This document shows, in pieces, positions 50,777 through 60,594 of a stretch of 64,000 nt of DNA. The DNA comes from Chitinophaga rupis (lineage in GTDB: Bacteria; Bacteroidota; Bacteroidia; Chitinophagales; Chitinophagaceae), in NCBI RefSeq assembly GCF_900109685.1, contig NZ_FOBB01000002.1:1048085-1112084 (forward strand). Reading direction: 5' to 3'. Both the position numbers and the translations under genes were made by a program. Each line of letters opens with the position of its first letter. The first letter of the stretch is position 1. The notes under the pieces were generated by a model. That model ran no database searches. It was not told the origin of the DNA and was given only the letters and a program-made list of their open reading frames with translations.

Positions 50777-53508
50777 TAGCAATTAGAAACAGAATCATAC
50801 TCTCCATTATTGCATGGTGCTGTCATTTCACCTTGTCCTATGCAGGAACAGCTGTGCCGTTGGATGATAGCCGGGAAAAGGTAATACAGGAGGGAGTGGC
50901 GGCCTTGAATCAGCTGATCCACGAAAATCGCCAGCATACGCAGGTTGGGGAATCTTTCAAGAACAGGTATGTGCTGGTGCTGGATGGCAACGGTAAATTT
51001 ATAGAGCAGAAAAATGTACAACAGGCAGGTAAGCTGATCTATACGCCCATACTGAGCGCAAGTGAGGAGAAATCCATTAATGAGGGGCTGCAGCTCATAA
51101 ATGCAAAAAAAGACTTTGCCGTTTATGTGCTGGTATTTAACAGCTGGGTCATTGACCTGAAAAAAGAGATCCCTGCCGACGCCAACCTGAAAAACGTAAT
51201 GGCTTTAAAGCCCTATACCAATGAGGATATCAAAGCAAAGGTATGGAGTGAGGTAGACAAGCTGGGAGAAGATATTCTGCTGAGATCTGAAATGAGCTCC
51301 TATGCTGCACGTATAGGCGTGGTATACGGCCGGGAAATATGTTACCTCGGAAAAAGCATACACCGCGTATATGCTACCAGCAAAGCATTTGCCACCGGTC
51401 TTGGAGAAGGAGAGCTGAACGGCATCAACAATTCCTTAAAAGGAAAGCTGCCTCCTTTGTCAGAAACCCATTCCTATTTACTGACCTTTCCGCTGGAATT
51501 GTATAACGCGTACCTGCGGAACAAGGGAGTTAAAACCAGTATTAAGCTGGATTATGAATTTACGCCAAACGCCAACAGCTATTTTGATAAGATGCAGAGC
51601 AGGCTGGGTGGGCCCAAGTGCGGAGATTGCCCTGCACCCAATGATCCTTCCAGTTTGGTCTTTGACTATTCCAGCATTTTAACGCCGGAAGAAAAGGCCA
51701 AAATGTATACTAAGCTGGGTTTCATTTCTACTGAAAGTAAGAAGTATAAGACAAAGCTTTATATCACCGATTACCAGTGTGCGCCGGCTGTTATAGACGC
51801 CGTGCAGGAATACGCGGCCAACCCGGATAGCAAGGATATTATTCTATGGGTGCATTTCGATCAGCAGAAGAAAATGGAGATGAAAACTGCTTATGGAAAA
51901 GATGTGCCCAATAAGGAGTACACCAGCTCCTTTATGAAATTCCTGATCAAGATCCTGCCGGAAACAGGGATGGATTTTGATCCTTTCACCGCCATACTGG
52001 ATGGTTTGGCCACCATGATCAATGCGCTGGAAATTCCGGAAAGGTTTTACAACCCCGAGCATATTAACCTGCAAACCGGCGAAGCGGATTATAACCCGCT
52101 CTTTTACCGCACCTTCCAGATCTCCAGCACTATTGCGCTCAACCCTGCAATACTAGGTGAGTTCATGAAAACAGGCGCTAAGTTTACGCCGCTGCAGGTT
52201 GAATTTGCTGCAGTTTGCGGTTTCTGGAACGGATTGGTAACAACGGTGAGCGGCCTGCCTACTTTCTTTAGCTGGGGCATAAAAATGATCGTGAATGAGA
52301 ATAATACCCGGAGTGATTTTGTGGAGGGGATAACGAAGATGTATTATCAATGCGCACAAAAGCATATCCAGGTCCTAATCCCGGGGCAGCGGGACATAGG
52401 ATTTGCGCTGTGCGCCTGGGATGGGATCAGCAAACATTTCACTGAAGGCAATGCCTGCGTGATAGCAGCCAAGGTAGGCGGCGCTATTTTCCAGGTAATA
52501 ACGCTGGTAGCAGCCGTTACCAAGCTGGGCTCCCTGGCAAGGATCAGCGAGCTGCTGAATATACTGGACCCCATTAACCTGCTGTTCAAGGGGCTGGGTG
52601 TAGTGGTGAAATCAGTAGTGCTGCCAACCGGCGAGCTGGCCTATGCCTGTGGTAAAGGTTTTATTACAGCGGTACTGCAGAATGGCAAATATGTTATAAG
52701 GCTGGTGGATGGCAGCTTTAGGGCTATTAGTGAAATTGACTGGAGTAAAGTGATCAGCTGGGCGGAAATGACCACCGAATACGGCGTTAGAGTGCGGGTA
52801 GGCGTTTTAATGAGCGCAGAGGAATTCAGGAATGCCGGCTACAAAATAAAGAAGATGGTTACCGATGCCACCGGTGGTGAATTTGTAGACGGAAATGGGA
52901 ATAAATTTGCAGTGATAGGCAAAGAGGGGGATGAGGCATCGAATACAGTGGCAATAGTAGAAGAAGCAGCACAGGATGCAAGCAGGATTGCCAGGGAAAT
53001 AACCCAGGAAACGGTTGAGCATATCATGTATGGTAAAATAAAAGTGAGAGTAACGGATCGTGCAGGGAACCTTGTAAAGGAATATGAATATATACCCGGG
53101 CAGGGCGGACAGGCATGGGATCCCAAACAGTATATTGTAACAGTAGATGTAACAGGATGCCATACAGAGGGAATGCTAAAATCCGGGTTGGTAGAGATAG
53201 TGCCAGGTACAACCATGGAGCCGGTAGTTACGTTGCCAACCGGTGAAGTGATCAATAAGGCCAAGATAAGGTTCAAGGTGAAGGAGCTGGAAGCAGGCGG
53301 AACAGGTTTCAAAACCAAAAAGGACCTGACCACTTTCTGGCCTGATACCTGGGATCAGCAAAAGATCATGGAAAAAATTACTGAGGCATTCAATAATAAA
53401 ACCAATACCAAGTATAATGAATGGCTAGGGACCACTACAGATGGCGTAAAGATTCAAATGTTCCTGGATCCGAATGGAAATATCACCACCGCCTTTATTG
53501 TCCCTTAA
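50773..53508 (+). CDS. Secreted polymorphic toxin with C-terminal EndoU-type nuclease domain
   Basis: 911 residues. Signal peptide to about residue 24 (FTLSYAG). Residues 25-460 are unknown; hydrophobic pretoxin segments lie near 479-506 and 565-591 (GGAIFQVITLVAAVTKLGSL). The C-terminal ~165 residues fit bacterial EndoU nucleases: H750 in VEHIMYGKI, H797 in VTGCHTEG, TFWPDTW (854-860) and the closing GVKIQMF/DPNGNITTAF. EndoU enzymes cut RNA with two His and a Lys. The placement (end of a long secreted protein, small acidic gene directly behind) is that of polymorphic toxins. AGG/AGA codons are denser in this end than in neighbouring genes, hinting at an exchanged cassette. Identification rests on motifs remembered, not on a search. 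Confidence 0.78.
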   Translation: MIAIRNRIILSIIAWCCHFTLSYAGTAVPLDDSREKVIQEGVAALNQLIHENRQHTQVGESFKNRYVLVLDGNGKFIEQKNVQQAGKLIYTPILSASEEKSINEGLQLINAKKDFAVYVLVFNSWVIDLKKEIPADANLKNVMALKPYTNEDIKAKVWSEVDKLGEDILLRSEMSSYAARIGVVYGREICYLGKSIHRVYATSKAFATGLGEGELNGINNSLKGKLPPLSETHSYLLTFPLELYNAYLRNKGVKTSIKLDYEFTPNANSYFDKMQSRLGGPKCGDCPAPNDPSSLVFDYSSILTPEEKAKMYTKLGFISTESKKYKTKLYITDYQCAPAVIDAVQEYAANPDSKDIILWVHFDQQKKMEMKTAYGKDVPNKEYTSSFMKFLIKILPETGMDFDPFTAILDGLATMINALEIPERFYNPEHINLQTGEADYNPLFYRTFQISSTIALNPAILGEFMKTGAKFTPLQVEFAAVCGFWNGLVTTVSGLPTFFSWGIKMIVNENNTRSDFVEGITKMYYQCAQKHIQVLIPGQRDIGFALCAWDGISKHFTEGNACVIAAKVGGAIFQVITLVAAVTKLGSLARISELLNILDPINLLFKGLGVVVKSVVLPTGELAYACGKGFITAVLQNGKYVIRLVDGSFRAISEIDWSKVISWAEMTTEYGVRVRVGVLMSAEEFRNAGYKIKKMVTDATGGEFVDGNGNKFAVIGKEGDEASNTVAIVEEAAQDASRIAREITQETVEHIMYGKIKVRVTDRAGNLVKEYEYIPGQGGQAWDPKQYIVTVDVTGCHTEGMLKSGLVEIVPGTTMEPVVTLPTGEVINKAKIRFKVKELEAGGTGFKTKKDLTTFWPDTWDQQKIMEKITEAFNNKTNTKYNEWLGTTTDGVKIQMFLDPNGNITTAFIVP

Positions 53509-53522
53509 TAATTTGCAGATAT

Positions 53523-53945
53523 ATGGAAACGAGGTATGACATTTTTTTTAAAGAACATCCACATCCGGCCGGATGGAAGCAGGAAGCCGATGATCTGCTC
53601 TATCATTTCTTCCGCACCTATGAAACGCCGGGGGCCTTTACAAGCGATATTGTACCGCATTTGAAGGCTTTACTTGAAGGCAGCGCACATGATGAGCTGC
53701 CGGATGACTGGGGATATTTCTGGGGGCATGTGTTGCCCCGCAAGGATTATGTTTATTTCATTGATGCAGCTGACATTAATAAAATCCCCGCAAAAGACGA
53801 AAACAGCTGGGAAGGATCCGCATTGCATAATGAAGCCCTGGTAGAACAAACGATCAGCAAATACCTGAAAATACCAACAGCTGAATTATTAAAGTACTGT
53901 ATGGAATGGGACGATTTCATAAAGAAAAATAAGCAACAACCTTAA
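53523..53945 (+). CDS. Probable immunity protein for the EndoU-type toxin
   Basis: 140 residues from ATG 53523, 14 bases after the toxin stop; the open frame begins earlier but inside the toxin gene. No signal peptide, acidic (many Asp/Glu), cytoplasmic, with W/Y/F-rich segments (DDWGYFWGHVLPRKDYVYF). Size, charge, position and lack of relationship to neighbours fit an immunity protein that blocks the nuclease in the producing cell. The sequence itself is not a family I recognise; the assignment is by context. It is followed 29 bases later by the 1491-residue gene, so the cassette is embedded in a continuing operon. Confidence 0.68.
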   Translation: METRYDIFFKEHPHPAGWKQEADDLLYHFFRTYETPGAFTSDIVPHLKALLEGSAHDELPDDWGYFWGHVLPRKDYVYFIDAADINKIPAKDENSWEGSALHNEALVEQTISKYLKIPTAELLKYCMEWDDFIKKNKQQP

Positions 53946-53974
53946 GCCAAATAAATACGCCTACGAATAATCCT

Positions 53975-56900
53975 ATGCATAAATCCCTATACCGCCTGTT
54001 GCTCTTATTACTCCTATGCATACCTTTCCTGGGCGCCAGCGCACAGGTAACGGAAACTCCTTTGGAGCAGCATATCCGCGCTGTATACAAGCTCGTACAG
54101 GAGCGCAGGGCCAACCGTAACCTGCAGGGACAGGATCTGTATGACCAGCTAAAGGATACCTCCGGCTTTAAGCTGCCCGTAGGTATTGGCGGTACGGATA
54201 ACGGACAGCCCCCTGTGATCATAGACAGTATACGTTTTTTACCGGACCATGCAGAGATCACCGCTTTCCTGGTAGTGCAGATGCCCGGTACCGACCGGGA
54301 GCTGATGTTTGCTGCACGCGGTATTCCCATTACCCGCAAAGGCGGGCTGGTAGGCACTGCCCGGCTGGAGCTGGTGAATGACCAGCCCTTTTACCCCTTT
54401 GGCGATAGCACCGCTATTGTGCTTAAAAGCGGAACCACCTTCGCGGAGTTTGACTGTAACGGCTTCAAGCGCCTGGGGCTGGGAGCAGATGTAGTATTGA
54501 GCCCCAAGCTGTCAAAGGAAAACGCAGATGGTACGCAGAATGAGCTGGAGCGCGTGAAAGGACATTTTGAGGTAGTGGCCAGTGACCTGAATGATATTAT
54601 TGCCAACGTAAGCATTGAGCCTTTCCAGATAAGAGGCGTAAAGAACGTTACCTTTTCAGTAGAGGATGCCATTATTGATCTGAGCGATTATCATAATAGC
54701 GCAAACATGGTATTCCCCGCGGAATACAGTAAGCTATACAGTGCAGAAGACCTGGCCCTGTGGAGAGGATTTTACCTGCGCAGCTTCACCGTTACCCTGC
54801 CGGAAGAAGTAAAGGACCGTTCGCTGAAAGGACGGCGTAAATCATTCAGCGTACGTAATGCGCTGATAGATGAAAAAGGTTTCAGCGGCGAGCTGCTGGC
54901 CAGTAATCTGATACCGCTGGAAAGCGGCGATATGGGCGGCTGGGCCTTTTCACTGGACCAGGTAAGCCTGGGCTTTGTGGCCAACCAGTTCAAATACGGC
55001 AGCCTGGCTGGCGGCATTAATGTACCCATTACAGGTGATACAACAAAGTTTGCCTACTCCGCTATTTTTCACCCGGGCGTAGAATATATTTTTACCATTA
55101 AGCCGGAGAAGGAGGTTAGTTTCGATATCTTCTCAGCCGGTCACGTAACGCTGGAAAAATCATCTTTCCTGGAAGTATCGGTAAAGAATAAAGCATTCCA
55201 GGTAGCGGCTAATCTTACCGGCCTGCTGTCTATTGGTGGCGGCGTAAAAGGTGATGATTCAGCCAGCGCAGCCCCAGGCAAGGGCAATAACCTGGCCATA
55301 CCCGATATACGCTTTGAGCAGCTGGTAGTTTCCACGCAGGCGCCCTTTATCCACAGCGGCACCTTTTCACTGAGCGGTAATACCAACCTGCCCAAGCTGG
55401 GCGGTTATGGTTTAAGTGTAGATCAGATCCAGTTTGTAAAGGATGGGGATGACCGTGGCATAGGCTTTACAGTACATCTGAACCTGATGGGCGGCAGCAC
55501 CGCTTTTGCAGCAGAAGCCTCATTGGCGGTTTTGGGTACGGTGAAGGATGATAATGGCCGTTTTCGTTTCCGTTATCACCGCATTAAATTAAGCAGCATT
55601 GCTATTGATATAGACCAGGGACCGTTTGCACTGAAAGGCAGCCTGCTGTTCTTTAATGATCATAGTATTTATGGAGATGGGTTCCGTGGCGACATCGCTG
55701 CCCGCTTAAAAGTTGGTAAAAGTGCCGGCGGTTTAAAGGTGGCGGTTACCGCATTATTTGGCAGCGTAAATAATAACCGGTACTGGTATGCAGATGCGCT
55801 GGTAGAGTTTCCCGGCGCCATCCCGCTTTTCCCGCCGGTGGTGGCTACCGGCTTTGGCGGCGGTTTATACTACGGTGTAAAGCAGGTATCTGCAAAAGAA
55901 ATGCAGGCCGGAGCAGTGGGTTACGAGATTGGTACAACGCCTACCGGCGTTAGCTATAAGCCGGATCCCAATGCAGGCCTGGGTTTAAAGGCTTCCATGA
56001 ATTTTGCATTGAGCAATGAAAAGGTGCTGAACGGTATAGTAGGTTTTGAAATGGCCTTCAACAAAAGTGGGGGCTTAAGCCGCATTACCTTCCGTGGTCA
56101 GTGTAACGTAATTACACAACCTATTCCCGGTGTGCTGGATAAGATCAAAACAAAGTACGGGAAAATGCTGGAACATACAGATGGCAGCGCATCCGAAGCA
56201 TTGAACAATGGCGCGGATGCCAGCGGCCAGATCTCTGTAGACCTGTTGGTGGATGCAGATTTCGAGAACAGCACTTTATTCTCCAGCTTCAAAACATATA
56301 TTAATGTAGCCGGAGGCGTACTAAAGGGATCCGGTCCTAACGGGCTGGCCGGCGAGGGGGTAATGTATGTAGGGCCGGATGGCTGGTACATGCATCTGGG
56401 TACGCCATCCAACCCGATAGGCGTAGACGTGTTAGGCCTGGCAAGATCGCATTCCTATTTTATGATAGGAAAGGACCTGCCCGGAAGTCCGCCTCCGCCG
56501 CCAGGTGTAAGCGAGATCCTGGGCGGTATGGACCTGGATTACATGCGCGACCTGAATGCGCTGGGTAAAGGCAATGGTTTTGCTTTTGGCGCCGGGATGG
56601 ACTTTGATACCGGCGATATGACCTTCCTGGTATTCTATGCGCGGCTGGCCGCTGGCCTTGGCTTTGACGTAATGCTGAAGAACTATGGACAGGGCGTGCG
56701 TTGTGAAGGAAGCAGCAGCCCCATAGGTATTAACGGCTGGTATGCCAATGGCCAGGTATATGCCTATTTCCAGGGTAAGATAGGCATTAAGGTGAACCTG
56801 CTCTTTAAGAAAGGGCGTTTTGATATTATTAACCTGGGCGCCGCAGCCGTATTGCAGGCCAAGCTGCCCAATCCTACCTGGATGCGCGGCATAGTAGGCG

Positions 56901-58450
56901 GCCATTTCAGCATATTGGGCGGGCTTGTGAAAGGTAACTGCCGTTTTGAAGTAACCTTAGGTAAGGAATGCCGTATTGTAGGCGATAACCTTTTTGCAGA
57001 AGCAGGGGTGAAGGTAATTGCAGATGCTACCCCCGGCGCAGGTGAAGGAGATGTAAATGTGTTTAATGCGCCCCAGCTGGTATTTAATATGCCGATAGGA
57101 CAAACCTTTAATATCACGGACAACGACAATAAAGTACATAGTTTCCGCGCCAGGCTGGAATACTTTAATGTAAGGGACGGGGGCGCAAATATAGAGGGCG
57201 CGCAGGAATGGAATTCCGATAATACAACCGTGGTGATAAATACACCGGAGGTGCTGCCGCCGCAAAAGAAATTACGTTTAACCGCAAAGGTTACTTTTGA
57301 AGAAAGTGAGAATGGAAGCTGGAAACCCTTCCTGGTCGATAACCAGCCTTATGCTGAAGTGGTGGATAATGAATTTGCCACCGGCGAAGCACCGGATGTG
57401 ATCGTACCTTCCAATGTGGCATATGCCTACCCCGTGCAGCAGCAGCTGAACTATTACAAGGATGAGACCCGCCAGGGATACATCATCCTTAAAAAGGGAC
57501 AAGGATACCTGTTCAATGCCGGTACAGACTTTAAGCAGGTAGGCCGTGTAGCCATTGACGATAGCGCACCGCTGGAATTTGACCTGCAATACAACAGCGG
57601 CAAAATAAGCTTTGCTATCCCGGATGGCATGCAGGTGGATAAAGCCTACAGCCTGTCGCTGGTAAATGTGCCGGTAACAGCCGGCAGCTCCATAGACCGG
57701 AATGTGCAGAGCCAGCAAACCCAGGTGGCAGGCGGTGATGGCGGTGATGTAACCCTGCAAACGAAGAAAGCAGATGGCGCTATCAATAACCTGGAGGAAA
57801 AAGTGATCTACAACTACCAGTTCCACAGCAGCCGTTACAGCACTTTCAGTGAAAAAATAGACCGTTCTTCACTCTATTCCATGTACACCTGGCCAATCCG
57901 TAATACGGTATATGAGCTGGGGTATGTGATCAATAATCAGGAGCTGTTTGACCAGCAGGAAATAGATGCTGCCGGTAACAGCCAGGTATTGCAGTTTGAA
58001 GCGCTGCTGGATAATAATACCTGGTACCAGCAATACATTTATCCGTATGTGTATGAAGGCTACGGAACTTCGCCCTATATCAATATCACCTGGAGGGACC
58101 TGTCTGACAGGGGCCTGCCACCGGTGAAAGGCATTTACATGCGTCAAACGCCTAACGGGCTGCAATTCCAGCCGGGCGTGCCGGCGCAGTATAATGGCCT
58201 TTCAGGGTTCGTATACAACCTGCCGCATTATATAGAGCGGGATTACCTGGAGGTACAAAGCAGTATCGCCAATGCCTGGATCCACCGCTGGCTGCCATCC
58301 CTGTCGGACAAGCAGGCACATATGATTGCCACACCGTTTACGCCTGCAGGAGCGGGCGCCTACCGGTTCAGGGTAAAATATGTGCTGCCGGGAACCACTA
58401 CGGTTACCTCGTCAAAGGAATTAACCATTCAAAATACTTTAGCAAACTAA
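53975..58450 (+). CDS. Very large secreted protein of unknown family (1491 residues)
   Basis: Signal peptide to about residue 23 (LGASAQ). Beta-rich throughout; no enzyme motif. Repeated 'ILxxGGVxxxF/L' Gly-rich segments and an asymmetrical set of long strands in about 110-700 look like a stack of beta sandwiches or a solenoid; a Pro-run GSPPPPPG lies near residue 837; a Cys pair region CEGSSS / CRFEVTLGKECR about 905-1010; C-terminal ~150 residues have a more soluble mix with many Tyr. No T9SS CTD. It shares the stop/start overlap (TAATG) with the next Fn3 gene. Perhaps a scaffold or extracellular part of the surface apparatus. Function unknown. Confidence 0.7.
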   Translation: MHKSLYRLLLLLLLCIPFLGASAQVTETPLEQHIRAVYKLVQERRANRNLQGQDLYDQLKDTSGFKLPVGIGGTDNGQPPVIIDSIRFLPDHAEITAFLVVQMPGTDRELMFAARGIPITRKGGLVGTARLELVNDQPFYPFGDSTAIVLKSGTTFAEFDCNGFKRLGLGADVVLSPKLSKENADGTQNELERVKGHFEVVASDLNDIIANVSIEPFQIRGVKNVTFSVEDAIIDLSDYHNSANMVFPAEYSKLYSAEDLALWRGFYLRSFTVTLPEEVKDRSLKGRRKSFSVRNALIDEKGFSGELLASNLIPLESGDMGGWAFSLDQVSLGFVANQFKYGSLAGGINVPITGDTTKFAYSAIFHPGVEYIFTIKPEKEVSFDIFSAGHVTLEKSSFLEVSVKNKAFQVAANLTGLLSIGGGVKGDDSASAAPGKGNNLAIPDIRFEQLVVSTQAPFIHSGTFSLSGNTNLPKLGGYGLSVDQIQFVKDGDDRGIGFTVHLNLMGGSTAFAAEASLAVLGTVKDDNGRFRFRYHRIKLSSIAIDIDQGPFALKGSLLFFNDHSIYGDGFRGDIAARLKVGKSAGGLKVAVTALFGSVNNNRYWYADALVEFPGAIPLFPPVVATGFGGGLYYGVKQVSAKEMQAGAVGYEIGTTPTGVSYKPDPNAGLGLKASMNFALSNEKVLNGIVGFEMAFNKSGGLSRITFRGQCNVITQPIPGVLDKIKTKYGKMLEHTDGSASEALNNGADASGQISVDLLVDADFENSTLFSSFKTYINVAGGVLKGSGPNGLAGEGVMYVGPDGWYMHLGTPSNPIGVDVLGLARSHSYFMIGKDLPGSPPPPPGVSEILGGMDLDYMRDLNALGKGNGFAFGAGMDFDTGDMTFLVFYARLAAGLGFDVMLKNYGQGVRCEGSSSPIGINGWYANGQVYAYFQGKIGIKVNLLFKKGRFDIINLGAAAVLQAKLPNPTWMRGIVGGHFSILGGLVKGNCRFEVTLGKECRIVGDNLFAEAGVKVIADATPGAGEGDVNVFNAPQLVFNMPIGQTFNITDNDNKVHSFRARLEYFNVRDGGANIEGAQEWNSDNTTVVINTPEVLPPQKKLRLTAKVTFEESENGSWKPFLVDNQPYAEVVDNEFATGEAPDVIVPSNVAYAYPVQQQLNYYKDETRQGYIILKKGQGYLFNAGTDFKQVGRVAIDDSAPLEFDLQYNSGKISFAIPDGMQVDKAYSLSLVNVPVTAGSSIDRNVQSQQTQVAGGDGGDVTLQTKKADGAINNLEEKVIYNYQFHSSRYSTFSEKIDRSSLYSMYTWPIRNTVYELGYVINNQELFDQQEIDAAGNSQVLQFEALLDNNTWYQQYIYPYVYEGYGTSPYINITWRDLSDRGLPPVKGIYMRQTPNGLQFQPGVPAQYNGLSGFVYNLPHYIERDYLEVQSSIANAWIHRWLPSLSDKQAHMIATPFTPAGAGAYRFRVKYVLPGTTTVTSSKELTIQNTLAN

Positions 58451-60567
58451 TGAGCGACAAGAGGATCATACGGAGCGGGATATACGCTTTACTGCTGACA
58501 GGCAGCCTGTTTTTCACAGGCAGGGCTGTGGCACAAAAAAGCAATGCAGTGACAAAGCCTGCACAGGTAGCTGTGATTGCCCGCCCGTTCAGGGACTCCG
58601 TTTTACTGCGCTGGGCCCCGGTAAATGAAGCGTTATGGAGCAGGGCTAACGTAAACGGGTATATGATTAAAAGATATACCCTGCTTCGCAACGGCGCCTT
58701 ATTGCCCGTGCCGGAAGAGGCATTGCTTACCAGCCAGCCCCTGCATCCCTTGCCGTTAAAGGCCTGGGAGCAGGTGGTAAAGGAAAATGAGAAATATGGC
58801 GCTGTGGCGGCGCAGGCTATATATGGAGATAACTTCCAGGTAGACATGCCGGATAAAAAGTCGGCGGCAGGTATCATCGAAATATATCACAAGTCGCAGG
58901 AATTGCAGACGCGATATAGCTTTGCGCTGTTCTCCGCCGACCAGTCCTTTACGGTAGCGCGTGCGGCTGCACTGGCGTTTGTGGATAAAACTGCCGATCC
59001 CAGGGAGAAATATCTGTACCAGGTATATATTGCCGCCGGTGCGGCCGGCCCTGCATCTGATACCGGTTTTGTATTTACCGGCTATGCAGATCATCAGCCC
59101 CTGCCGGCGCCCCGTGACCTGCAGGCCGTGAATGCACAAAAAGCGGTGTTGCTGAGCTGGAACAAGAATCTGCTGGAGCATGTGTTTACCGCTTACCAGG
59201 TAGAGCGTTCGGATGATGAAGGCAAAACCTTTCACAGCCTGGAGCAGGAGCCTGTTGTAAATGCGGATAATGAGGCCAAAGCCACCGGCGCCCAGCAAAG
59301 GTTCTTCCGGATAGATACCGTACAGGAGCTGGACCACCGCTACGTGTACCGTATCAAAGGCATCTCGCCGTTCGGGGAGATCAGCCCGCCCTCAGATACT
59401 GCGCAGGTATATGTAACAGCCATGCTGGCCGCGCGCCCAAGCATTACAGATGCAGTGGTGCTGAATAACAGCCAGGTAAGCCTGCAATGGTACATGCCCC
59501 CGGGCAAGGCCCGTGTCAGGGCTTTTGAGCTGGAAAGGGCCGTTGCTGCCAACAAACCCTATAAAAAGATCAATCAAAAGGAGCTGAAGCCCATTGATTC
59601 ATTTTTCGTAGATGAGTCTCCGTTAGCTTCCAATTATTACCGCGTAAAAGTTATAACGAATGACGGGCAGGTATCCTGGTCGCTGCCGCGTTTTGTACAG
59701 TTGGAGGATAGCACGCCGCCGGCGGCGCCTGCAGGGCTTACAGGCAAGATCTCAGACAAAGGCGTGGTGCAGCTTTCCTGGCCGGCCAATAAGGAAAGGG
59801 ACCTGTATGCATACCGCGTATTCCGGGCAAACGTGCCGGACGCAGAATTTGTGCAGGTAACAAAAGAGCCGCTGTTGCGCAACAGCTTTACAGATACGAT
59901 CACTATCAACACTCTTACAAAATATGTGTATTATAAAGTAGTGGCGCTGGACGGGCATTATAACCCTTCTGAGTTCTCACTGCCCCTGCAATTGAAACGC
60001 CCGGATATTATACCGCCGGTACCGCCTTCTTTTACAGACCTGCAGGCCGGGGAAAACGGCATCTTCCTGCAATGGCAGCGCAGCACCAGCGAAGATGTGG
60101 TGCAGCATGAGCTGCTGCGTTCAAAAGATACCGCATGGCAGTTAATGCATGTTTTTGCATCAGCAGATACTACCGGCGCTTATACGGATACCAGCGCCCT
60201 GCCGGGTGTTACCTACCGTTACGCAGTAGCTGCAGTGGACGATAGCCACCTGCGTTCGCTGTCCAAACCGGTGAGCGCAGCACGCATCAGCATGGGACAA
60301 TCCAACAGGCCGGCTTTAAAGGCAGCTGTTGACCGGGAGCATAAACGTATTGTATTGCGCTGGCAACGTGGAGGGAACATAACAAAATACTGGCTTTACC
60401 GCGCTGAAACGGGCAAACCTTACCGTTTGTACAGCACCCTGGCCGGTAATGAAAATGCATTCACCGATGAATCGCTTTTCATCAACACCACTTACCGGTA
60501 TAAATTAAAAAGTTTTGACAAACAGCAGAATAGTGCAATGAGTGAAGAAGTGCAGGTGCAGTATTAA
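58450..60567 (+). CDS. Secreted multi-Fn3 protein
   Basis: 705 residues, ATG overlapping the upstream stop by one base (TAATG). Signal peptide to about residue 27 (RAVAQ). An Fn3-like start at about 37-80, then a spacer and five more Fn3-like modules near 215-322, 327-421, 422-515, 518-610 and 614-705, each with a buried Trp (LLSWNK, SLQWYM, QLSWPA, FLQWQR, VLRWQR) and a Tyr-rich end strand. No catalytic residues and no sorting domain. Fn3 chains usually space or display domains on the surface. Within this operon it probably acts as a structural partner. Confidence 0.85.
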   Translation: MSDKRIIRSGIYALLLTGSLFFTGRAVAQKSNAVTKPAQVAVIARPFRDSVLLRWAPVNEALWSRANVNGYMIKRYTLLRNGALLPVPEEALLTSQPLHPLPLKAWEQVVKENEKYGAVAAQAIYGDNFQVDMPDKKSAAGIIEIYHKSQELQTRYSFALFSADQSFTVARAAALAFVDKTADPREKYLYQVYIAAGAAGPASDTGFVFTGYADHQPLPAPRDLQAVNAQKAVLLSWNKNLLEHVFTAYQVERSDDEGKTFHSLEQEPVVNADNEAKATGAQQRFFRIDTVQELDHRYVYRIKGISPFGEISPPSDTAQVYVTAMLAARPSITDAVVLNNSQVSLQWYMPPGKARVRAFELERAVAANKPYKKINQKELKPIDSFFVDESPLASNYYRVKVITNDGQVSWSLPRFVQLEDSTPPAAPAGLTGKISDKGVVQLSWPANKERDLYAYRVFRANVPDAEFVQVTKEPLLRNSFTDTITINTLTKYVYYKVVALDGHYNPSEFSLPLQLKRPDIIPPVPPSFTDLQAGENGIFLQWQRSTSEDVVQHELLRSKDTAWQLMHVFASADTTGAYTDTSALPGVTYRYAVAAVDDSHLRSLSKPVSAARISMGQSNRPALKAAVDREHKRIVLRWQRGGNITKYWLYRAETGKPYRLYSTLAGNENAFTDESLFINTTYRYKLKSFDKQQNSAMSEEVQVQY

Positions 60568-60594
60568 TATAACAGGTTATCCCTTATACGAACT

